A stretch of DNA of 33,971 nt, from contig PYIY01000123.1 in NCBI GenBank assembly GCA_003635195.1, positions 1 to 33,971 of the forward strand, given 5' to 3'. Shown piece after piece: positions 24,801 to 30,948 of this stretch (position 1 is the stretch's first letter; every line of letters begins with the position of its first letter). The DNA comes from Candidatus Poribacteria bacterium. Its GTDB lineage: Bacteria > Poribacteria > WGA-4E > WGA-3G. The notes under the pieces were generated by a model. It was not told where the DNA came from. It searched no databases and saw nothing but the letters and a program-made list of their open reading frames with translations. The translations under genes and the position numbers were made by a program.

Positions 24801-25026
24801 CTATTCAGTCGTCCGCGGTGCCTTCTTTTTTGATGCTGGCAACGTCTGGGATTCACTGGCGGATATTGAGCGTAGTTTAACGCGTTTGCCGTCCGCCGTC
24901 GGGGCTGGACTCTATTTGGATTTTGGGGCGTTCACATTCGGGCTTGACTATGCGATTCCACTCGTATCTGTTCCGAGTTCACCCGATACAAGAAGGGCAC
25001 ATATCCGACTTGGTAGTACTTTTTAA
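21862..25026 (+). CDS. Omp85-family outer-membrane assembly protein (BamA/TamA-like) with about seven POTRA-like segments
   Basis: 1054 residues: a signal peptide (1-30), a long periplasmic part and a C-terminal barrel from about 715, ending in the F-terminated strand RAHIRLGSTF. The barrel has the Omp85 loop-6 motif RFWAGGSTTVRGYAERSLGP, with VRGY in place of VRGF. POTRA-like units with the GN.AI/F...L.......(Y/F)......L...Y...GYPNA pattern begin near residues 52, 131, 209, 288, 360, 470 and 620; BamA has five and TamA three. A segment at about 530-616 does not look like POTRA. Directly coupled to TamB by a one-base overlap, it may be the TamA partner, or the genome's BamA; I cannot decide from this window. 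Confidence 0.88.
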   Translation: MGSANYNTFIDRVICLILMFCCFFLQSVSANEPTETSGDIRAEEFTLRQAFGTTRIDKIAYYIDTAPVAETTEQYNILSKQALVSVEDRLSPYAIQQSIKKLYATQQYSQIHVYAQKNINGVALTYQLTSFDRIKAIVIAGIPPNPFKSAIENVIKSKPGGRYVPAIANTDIIYIKRICEEHGYFDAQVTVADVLTEDGVLTYQIILGVLSTIKRLQIQGNSAISTNRLKRACGFSIRYPVYNKVDVETDVAAMEALYRKNNYPTATIMPIFTPETGLLQFDINEGKQVQFNFVSGTGELSLSQQDTFTEDIAEVISTGAPSLWEGRIKAYFKDEGYHGTTVQEKASDASSVQLTINPGTRYRVTRVSFSGNRAFLDADLLREMTVKPTVGLLGSLRLSNLVARFLSRREQKRFFYEDDLEKDEHRLDILYERVGYPNAVIEITDKKQPLNNRNIGEVAIHVSVTENYKEVIHRCTISGNRAIDTATLLKDLESELQFPQPNAVFERTVYQDAVRNAYRERGYSNAKVNDTYIPKTETAVFEVEGNFSESLSEGNLPLEIRDAFKRQDLTLAGVFIATNVGNRWSIQDIEGNPRYTLKQEATHLEVFEHGILNLTVETEGEQVTFGKFYFQGDTDIVKQHVLKREVAHLEGELWTSDRLSRALQNLSGLGIFLGVQAEPRELEKIEGSDGVKTTNGENAHAILKTYDVLVTVDKQQPRTYSYGGGYSFAEGWYGTLELTHSNFLFKRNIRGSFRSRLGWRDELGYLVDARLTEPWLIGRTRGTLQVSAKKLERDDNVRALQGSFILSRKLGGSHHLDLRYSYRDLNQPVPPMGQGTPPEIRLPEEQNPFSTTVSSLRFSWTYDGRVRYLNPIGGMFNEITLEYAGGLLQGETSFIKTTTDTRYYQKLIGSLVLATAVRCGITTGLRSNRRAELISFERFWAGGSTTVRGYAERSLGPEHSAGIHRGDVQFIFNTELRFPIYSVVRGAFFFDAGNVWDSLADIERSLTRLPSAVGAGLYLDFGAFTFGLDYAIPLVSVPSSPDTRRAHIRLGSTF

Positions 25027-25135
25027 TAGTTGTCAGTGGTCAGTTATCAGTAGTCAGTTAAGAGGTTTAGCATATATCTAAGGCTTCTTGCTAAAGGCTG
25101 ATGGTTTCCGATTGCTGATAGCCATTTCTGCTGAT
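25027..25135. repeat. Heptamer-word inverted element between convergent genes
   Basis: The left arm is TTGTCAG TGGTCAG TTATCAG TAGTCAG TTAAGAGG in 7-base phase; the right arm is GGCTGATGG, GATTGCTGATAGCC and CTGCTGATG. It fills the space between the Omp85 stop and the stop of the minus-strand permease, where it might form the RNA 3' ends of both. Confidence 0.65.
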
Positions 25136-25137
25136 GA

Positions 25138-26067
25138 TTATTCTGACTCTCCGTAGGGTCTGCCCAATGCGAGGGGTGCCTCAGCACGTCCAACAAATCC
25201 TGCCAGTACCGCTAAGCAGAGCACATAAGGTAACATCAACCACAACTGGTAGGGGATATCCCAACCTAACGCTTGGAACCGTGCATCGAGTGCTGAACCA
25301 AGTCCGAAAAGCAACGCAGCACCGCACGCCTTCACAGGATGCCATTTCCCAAAGATGACGATCGCCAAAGCGATAAACCCGCGTCCGACTGTCATTCCCG
25401 GTGTAAAATACGGAACATCTGCGAGGGAGAGATACCCGCCAGCGATCCCTGCCATAGCACCCGCGAAGAGTAGAGACATGGTTCTCAAACGAAGTACATT
25501 GGAACCGACGGTAGCGATTGCCTTCGGATGCTCGCCACACGCGCGTATTCTCAGCCCCAACTGTGTATGGTAGAGGAAAAAATAGACACACGGCATCAGC
25601 AGAAACGCGATGTAAACGAGAATATTGTGTGAAAATAGCGCACGCCCCAAGAAAGGGATTTCGGAGAGTAGTGGGATGTCGATCTGCTGGAACGCTGGCA
25701 CGCCTTTCGCGATCCCCGTTACACCGAAGAGCCGTTGATAGATGACTTCTGTTAAACCCAGTGCCAAAAGCGTCATCGCTGTGCCGATGATGACTTGGTC
25801 GCCCCGCAGCCTGATAGCACACAATGCAAAAAGCGCGGCAGCGATAAGTCCGCTGAGTCCTGCCATCAGAAGTCCGAACCACGGTGCGAACGCCACGAAT
25901 TCCGCGGTGTAGAATGAACCGACCATCCCAAAAAACGCGCCGATGAGCATCATCCCTTCAATACCGATGTTAAGTACACCGGCACGTTGGGAGATGACTT
26001 CACCGAGCGCTGCCAGTAGGAGCGGTGTCGCCCCACGTATTGTCGCCGAAAGAATTTCTTCAAACAT
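25138..26067 (-). CDS. Nucleoside-type ABC transporter permease 2 (BmpA/NupQ family)
   Basis: 309 residues, about eight to ten membrane helices, BPD_transp_2 family. Signature segments are LLLAALGEVISQRAGVLNIGIEGMMLIGAF at the start and TQLGLRIRACGEHPKAIATVGSNVLRLR in the cytoplasmic loop that contacts the ATPase, then AGAMAGIAGGYLSL and VGRGFIALAIVIFGKWHP. It pairs with permease 1 (29875-30948) to import nucleosides or related ligands. Normally it directly follows permease 1; here about 3.8 kb separates them. TAAAATT lies before the ATG, with no strong ribosome site. Confidence 0.88.
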   Translation of the reverse strand: MFEEILSATIRGATPLLLAALGEVISQRAGVLNIGIEGMMLIGAFFGMVGSFYTAEFVAFAPWFGLLMAGLSGLIAAALFALCAIRLRGDQVIIGTAMTLLALGLTEVIYQRLFGVTGIAKGVPAFQQIDIPLLSEIPFLGRALFSHNILVYIAFLLMPCVYFFLYHTQLGLRIRACGEHPKAIATVGSNVLRLRTMSLLFAGAMAGIAGGYLSLADVPYFTPGMTVGRGFIALAIVIFGKWHPVKACGAALLFGLGSALDARFQALGWDIPYQLWLMLPYVLCLAVLAGFVGRAEAPLALGRPYGESE

Positions 26068-26152
26068 AATTTTAAATATTAGGCCTCTGCTCGTTTTTCT
26101 CCGTTGTCGAAAAACGGTTTCTTCTGAGATCGTTACGGTATCGAAGATAATT

Positions 26153-26199
26153 ACGTATTAAAGTCCCCCTGATAAGGGGGATTTAGGGGGTTTAAAACT
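26153..26199. repeat. Dispersed repeat, copy B (CCCCCT-GATA-AGGGGG type)
   Basis: It matches copy A at 7803-7855 in inverted orientation; CCCCCT-GATA-AGGGGG forms a perfect hairpin. It lies between permease 2 and the secreted LRR protein, with a CGTAAGTCC end sequence at about 26231-26239, the same end found on the element at 3528-3649. Confidence 0.55.
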
Positions 26200-26275
26200 A
26201 AAAAAATCTACCATCGCGTACTAAATTTCCGTAAGTCCTTTTACGTTTTTGGTCTCTGATAATCGTATCAAAAAA

Positions 26276-29200
26276 TTACTTCCGTATCAACATCTTTCGT
26301 GTCGCTGTGAAATCTCCGGCTGTTAGCGTATAGAAATAAATTCCGCTGGCGACAGGCTCCCCTTGTGCATTTCTACCATCCCAATACACTGCACTACTCT
26401 TGGTCTGATAGACTCCCGCACGCCGATGCCCCAGGTCTATATCACGCACGACGCGACCGTGGATGTCAGAGATCGTCAACACCACTTCTGCTGCTTTGGA
26501 AAGTTGGTAGGGAATCCACGTCTCAGGGTTGAACGGATTCGGATAGTTAGGCAGTAGTGATGTCTCTTTTGGGATTAACGCCGCTAAAAGTTGTTCAAGT
26601 ATCAGAATACCGCGTTCAGAGATTGCGTCTGTGAGGTTTGCGTGTTGTGCTTGAATGAGCCAGTGTTGGATGTCTGCTGCGGTGAGTATCTTCAGTGTGT
26701 GTGGATATGCTGAAGGTGCAGCCGCATCGGCACCTATCTCACTGGCAACTTTGAGGAGGTCTATGATATCGACGATTCCATCGCCATTGACATCAGCAGG
26801 GTTTTGCCCCATCTGTCCCAAGTTTGTGGATACCGATACCAGGTCTAAGATGCTTACTAAACCATCTCCGTTGACATCTACAGTCGGCTGTGGTGTATCA
26901 CCAATGATACTATATTCCGCATCAGGTGCAAACCCAAAGAAGCTAGTAAACCCCCACCCATCATGATTATCAACCGCCACCAATAAAACGTTTTGACCCC
27001 GTTTCAGTGTGACTGGAAAGAAATGTTGGTAATCGTGGGCGGCACTTATAACAGGTAGGTGTCGAACTACCTCTCCATTGAGCCAGATTTTGACCTCACC
27101 ATCTTTACCGACAAACATCATCGTTTTTTGTTCCTTTGGAGAATCCAAGATGATCGAACCGTAAACGATACGGCCATATAACTCGTTACCTGTTCCCCAA
27201 CCGAGAGCCTCTGCCATTTTTTCCATGTTATTGCGGCCGGTAGCAGAGAGGCTGTGAAGTGCCCAAAAACTGTCTCCGACAGCGTCTCCCGCGCTTGCGC
27301 CGTTGATAGCGATCTCTTGTTCTGTTACCGCACCATCACTGGCGCGCGCCAGAAAATCTACGTTCTCGTAAGGGAGGAATCCTGGGACTATTGTCCATAA
27401 CCATGGGCCTGTTATCTTCGGGCCGCCTGTCGGGAACCCCGGATTACCATCTATCGCGACAGATGTCTTCCCGAGTAATAGTTGTACGGGTGAGAAGTCG
27501 GTTATCTCATTATTGGAGAGATCCAGTCTTCCCAAATTGGTCAACTCTGTCAGCGGCGATACATCTACAATAGCGTTGTTAGCAAGCTCCAGTTGATGTA
27601 ATTGTGTGAGATTTTCGAGTGCCGATATATCCATGATGCGATTGCCACTAAGATTCAGCCCCGTCAGTTGTGTGAGGTTGGCGAGTGCCGATATATCTGA
27701 GATGTCATGGTAAGCAAGGTTCAGAAGTGTCAGTTGTGTGAGGTTGGCGAGTGCTGATATATCCCTGACACCACCGCCGTCAAACCACAGTTGTGTTAGT
27801 TGTGTGAGGTTGGCGAGTGCTGATATATCTTGGATATCGTTTCCACCAAGCCACAGTTTTGTCAGTTGTGTGAGGTTGGCGAGTGCTGATATATCCTGGA
27901 TATCGTTTGCTGAAAGTTCTAGCCATTCCAGTTGTGTGAAGTTTACGAGAACGGATATATCTGAGATGCGATTGCCACCAAGTGATAGGAAATCCAGTTG
28001 TGTGAGGTTGGCGAGTGCTGATATATCCTGGATATCGTTTCCATCAAGCCACAGTTTTGTCAGTTGTGTGAGGTTGGCGAGTGCTGATATATCCTGGATA
28101 TCGTTTCCACCAAGCCGCACACGTTCCAGTTGTGTGAGGTTGGCAAGAACGGATATATCTGAGATCGCATTGACCTCAAGATCCAGTATTATCAGTTGTG
28201 TGAGGTTGGCGAGGGTTGATATATCCGAGAGACCATTCCTTGAAGGTGTCAGGTAATACAGCTGTGTTAAGTTCGCCAGCGGTGAAAAATCTGATACTCG
28301 ATTATCCGTAAGGTTAAGTATTGCCAGATTGTACGCGTGTTCAAGCCCTGTGAGATCTGCTATTCCACGACCTGACACATCAAGCAACTTTAAATTTAGC
28401 AGTGTATGGGTCGTGATGGCATCGCCAATCTTTTGCCGGACTGCCGCTGCTAAGTTTGTATCCGGTATAGATACAACTTCAGCAGGGGGCAGCAGCTGCG
28501 TCATCTCAATCGGAAACGACTCCCAATTTATGTTGCCCTGAACATCCATAACCCCAAGCACTACTGACTTCTCTTTCGGTGTTAAGTTAGTGACAAATTC
28601 AACAGTGCTACTCGGGTTTCCGTTTAATTGCTTACAACCTTGTAACACCCCCTCCCTTGTAATCCCTGTGTGAAATAGTTGTACTTGGTGAACCCCATTA
28701 GGATCAGTTATCTTAAAGCGGAAGCGGATAGCATTGGATGGAGGGACGAGGATCGGTGGCAGCATTTCAATCGTCATGTTTTGATTGATAGAGGGGGTAC
28801 CGGGGTTGAAGGCGCGATGTTTATCCAACCACTCGGCGGCACAGAAAGAGCTGAGCATCGGGTCTGTGGTATATCTCTCAATCCGCTTAGCACGGTTTCT
28901 GTGGTAGTCGTAGTCGTGGCCCAATCCAAAGATATGTCCGAGTTCATGGGCAATAGCAGAAGTATTGTGGAGAGGGACGAGTGCTTGACCTCCCAATGCT
29001 CCGACGGAGCCACCTATCCCGAGGATAGTAGTGTCAAGTTCAGTGTAATCAATGCCTCCAGTGTCTAACCGCTCACTGCTCATATCTATCACAGTGAGAT
29101 AGATGTTTTTAGATGTGTCAAATCGCTTACGGATTTCTTCCCAGATATCCCATGTTGAGACTAAACTGCTATAATGTTCATCGGTAAACTGTCCGACAAA

Positions 29201-29473
29201 ATGATGCACCACTGCTTTTCCGTGCTCATCGGTTTCAAACAAAAAGGTTTTTCTGCCGAACCCATGCGCTTCCATCTGGTTGGCGTAAAGCTGCTGCACA
29301 TTTTTTATCCACCCATCCATTTTTTCGTCTATGTCCGGTTGCGGTTGACGGTCGCGGGGAAGGAAATAGATGAGTCGAACGATAGGGCGTTCCTGTTGTT
29401 GTGCCTGTGAAAGGGTAGGGAGGAAAAGACTGAGTAGAACTGTTAATGTAACAAATAAGTGTTTGACAGGCAT
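26276..29473 (-). CDS. Secreted zinc metalloprotease-like protein with 13 LRRs, dockerin-like repeats and C-terminal FlgD/T9SS-type domain
   Basis: 1065 residues. Signal peptide 1-25; a metzincin-type zinc site HELGHIFGLGHD (His176, Glu177, His180, His186) in a domain to about 330; thirteen 22-residue internalin-type leucine-rich repeats (about 376-662, consensus LANLTQLxxLxLxGNxIxDISA); a beta-domain (about 685-850) with WLNGEVV; two dockerin-like calcium repeats DVNGDGLVSILDL and DVNGDGIVDIIDL (866-914); and a C-terminal FlgD-like/type-A sorting-type domain (974-1065, YPNPFNPETWIPYQL to SGIYFYTL, ending in RK). Such domains are common in poribacterial exported proteins. It is probably surface-attached or exported and could act on host or matrix proteins. 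It follows the DUF433 gene by 52 bases with AAGGAAG before the ATG. Confidence 0.85.
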   Translation of the reverse strand: MPVKHLFVTLTVLLSLFLPTLSQAQQQERPIVRLIYFLPRDRQPQPDIDEKMDGWIKNVQQLYANQMEAHGFGRKTFLFETDEHGKAVVHHFVGQFTDEHYSSLVSTWDIWEEIRKRFDTSKNIYLTVIDMSSERLDTGGIDYTELDTTILGIGGSVGALGGQALVPLHNTSAIAHELGHIFGLGHDYDYHRNRAKRIERYTTDPMLSSFCAAEWLDKHRAFNPGTPSINQNMTIEMLPPILVPPSNAIRFRFKITDPNGVHQVQLFHTGITREGVLQGCKQLNGNPSSTVEFVTNLTPKEKSVVLGVMDVQGNINWESFPIEMTQLLPPAEVVSIPDTNLAAAVRQKIGDAITTHTLLNLKLLDVSGRGIADLTGLEHAYNLAILNLTDNRVSDFSPLANLTQLYYLTPSRNGLSDISTLANLTQLIILDLEVNAISDISVLANLTQLERVRLGGNDIQDISALANLTQLTKLWLDGNDIQDISALANLTQLDFLSLGGNRISDISVLVNFTQLEWLELSANDIQDISALANLTQLTKLWLGGNDIQDISALANLTQLTQLWFDGGGVRDISALANLTQLTLLNLAYHDISDISALANLTQLTGLNLSGNRIMDISALENLTQLHQLELANNAIVDVSPLTELTNLGRLDLSNNEITDFSPVQLLLGKTSVAIDGNPGFPTGGPKITGPWLWTIVPGFLPYENVDFLARASDGAVTEQEIAINGASAGDAVGDSFWALHSLSATGRNNMEKMAEALGWGTGNELYGRIVYGSIILDSPKEQKTMMFVGKDGEVKIWLNGEVVRHLPVISAAHDYQHFFPVTLKRGQNVLLVAVDNHDGWGFTSFFGFAPDAEYSIIGDTPQPTVDVNGDGLVSILDLVSVSTNLGQMGQNPADVNGDGIVDIIDLLKVASEIGADAAAPSAYPHTLKILTAADIQHWLIQAQHANLTDAISERGILILEQLLAALIPKETSLLPNYPNPFNPETWIPYQLSKAAEVVLTISDIHGRVVRDIDLGHRRAGVYQTKSSAVYWDGRNAQGEPVASGIYFYTLTAGDFTATRKMLIRK
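27488..28348. repeat. Tandem 66-bp repeats coding for LRRs
   Basis: Thirteen tandem units of 22 codons. The block GTGTGAGGTTGGCGAGTGC recurs almost unchanged in the middle units. Units 5 and 8 differ by one residue (LWLDGND and LWLGGND), and units 4-6 resemble units 7-9, which suggests a recent three-unit duplication or gene conversion. Confidence 0.85.
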
Positions 29474-29525
29474 TTAAGTAGCTTCCTTAGGTTTTGTTTC
29501 TTCATCAATAAAAACTGCAATCCCA

Positions 29526-29750
29526 TTAAGCGACTTCCTCAAAATCTGCTAATTCACGTGCGTAATCAAGACAGGCTCGGATCTGAACTGCTTTGAGATC
29601 AGGGAATTCGATAACGATTTCGTCTGGTGTATAACCCGCGGCCAAGTATCCGAGGAGCAGGCTTACTGGAATTCTCGTTCCTTTGATACGTGGTTTACCG
29701 CGCAATGTGTCTGGTGTGCTAACAATATAGTCTCTCCAATGAATTGGCAT
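29526..29750 (-). CDS. DUF433 domain protein, orphan antitoxin-like
   Basis: 74 residues from ATG 29750, chosen because GGAG lies eight bases upstream; the open frame runs on to 29789. The sequence WRDYIVSTPDTLRGKPRIKGTRIPVSLLLGYLAAGYTPDEIVIEFP is typical of DUF433, a small winged-helix-like family that is usually the antitoxin partner of a PIN-like (DUF5615) toxin. No such toxin follows; the next gene downstream is the LRR protein, so it is an orphan or has changed role. It sits between two genes of the ABC importer. Confidence 0.85.
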   Translation of the reverse strand: MPIHWRDYIVSTPDTLRGKPRIKGTRIPVSLLLGYLAAGYTPDEIVIEFPDLKAVQIRACLDYARELADFEEVA

Positions 29751-29874
29751 GTGTACTTCTCCGTAATGCAGAAACTGTGTCAAATTCAAGAATTATATTT
29801 TTCCTAAAATTGTAGCGTCTTTGAGAACGCTTATCAAACCATTTCCAGATCAAAGATATAGGTTGAATATATCC

Positions 29875-30948
29875 TTAAGAATGCGAAGACTCACGTTTTC
29901 GGAAAAGCTGAATAGAGCCGTAACCGATAACAAAAAGCAAGATAGTTGCTTGCATCACAAAGGTTACTTTGTCAGAGATACCCACCGTTCGCTGCATACC
30001 GTATGAACCGGTCGATAACGCGCCAAACAGCAAGGCAGCAGCAACCGTTACCAACGGATTTAGTTTCGCCAGTAGTGCCACCGCAATCGCTGTATAACCG
30101 TACCCGGGTGAAAAGTTGAGATAGAGCCGACGGGTCAGTGCTGTCAATTCAATTGCGCCACCGAGTCCTGCGAGTGCGCCGCTAATAAAAAAGACGCGGA
30201 GCGTGTTATGCATAATCGAAATTCCCGCCGCTTCTGCTGCAGCCGCACCCTCTCCCACGGCGCGAAGCTGATATCCAAATGCTGTCCGAAAGAGGATAAA
30301 GGTAAGAATAATTGCCAATACGACAGCGATAACAATACCGAAATGAATGCGGTGGGGTGGGAAAAGCCGAGGCAAAAATACCCACTCGGCGATCCGATCG
30401 CTCTGCGGACCGCGTTGGGATGCTTCCTGCAAGGGACCGCCATCTATCATCATACTCACCAGATGAAGTGCGACGTAGTTCAACATAATCGTGCTGATAA
30501 CTTCGTTGACACCGCGCGTTACCTTGAGCACTGCCGGGATGAGTCCCCATATTCCACCTGCCAGTGTCGCCATGCCGAGCGACATTGGTACTGCAATCCA
30601 CGGGGTTTCAGGAAAAAGCGGAGCGAGTTTCGTTCCAAACCACGTCGCCGCCAACGCACCCATCAAAAACTGCCCTTCGGCACCGATATTCCAAATCCCG
30701 CATCGAAACGCCATCGCGACCGAAAGTCCAGCCATCAGAAATGGGGTACTTTTCACCAACGTTTCGCCAAATTTCCTGGTATTACCAAACGCGCCACTCA
30801 CTGCTGCCTGATAAGCTTCTAACGGGTTATAGTTACACAACAGCATTATAATAGCATTTGTGACAAACGCGCTCGCGAGAATTATAACAGGTGTCACTAA
30901 CCAGCGGATGTCAATCCTTTTTAATATATTGCCTACGTTTAACATCAT
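29875..30948 (-). CDS. Nucleoside-type ABC transporter permease 1 (BmpA/NupP family)
   Basis: 357 residues, membrane-embedded, BPD_transp_2 family. Characteristic segments are PLEAYQAAVSGAFG, STPFLMAGLSVAMAFRCGIWNIGAEGQFLMGAL, VTRGVNEVISTIMLNYVALHL, and the ATPase-contact loop TAFGYQLRAVGEGAAAAEAAGISI. It should form a heterodimer with permease 2 and use the ATPase directly upstream, whose stop it overlaps by four bases. The C-terminus ends in a short basic tail. Nothing else is seen in the 84 bases between its end and the DUF433 frame. Confidence 0.9.
   Translation of the reverse strand: MMLNVGNILKRIDIRWLVTPVIILASAFVTNAIIMLLCNYNPLEAYQAAVSGAFGNTRKFGETLVKSTPFLMAGLSVAMAFRCGIWNIGAEGQFLMGALAATWFGTKLAPLFPETPWIAVPMSLGMATLAGGIWGLIPAVLKVTRGVNEVISTIMLNYVALHLVSMMIDGGPLQEASQRGPQSDRIAEWVFLPRLFPPHRIHFGIVIAVVLAIILTFILFRTAFGYQLRAVGEGAAAAEAAGISIMHNTLRVFFISGALAGLGGAIELTALTRRLYLNFSPGYGYTAIAVALLAKLNPLVTVAAALLFGALSTGSYGMQRTVGISDKVTFVMQATILLFVIGYGSIQLFRKRESSHS

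Noticed and set aside
25027..25135. A standard rho-independent terminator between the convergent genes
   Set aside because: The inverted arms are imperfect and AT-mixed with no T-run after a GC-rich stem; it may still help form 3' ends, but it belongs to the repeat family.
27738..28256. Long plus-strand frame of 172 codons opposite the LRR repeats
   Set aside because: It is the antisense shadow of the 66-bp repeats (period a multiple of three keeps all frames open); no ribosome site or protein-like composition.
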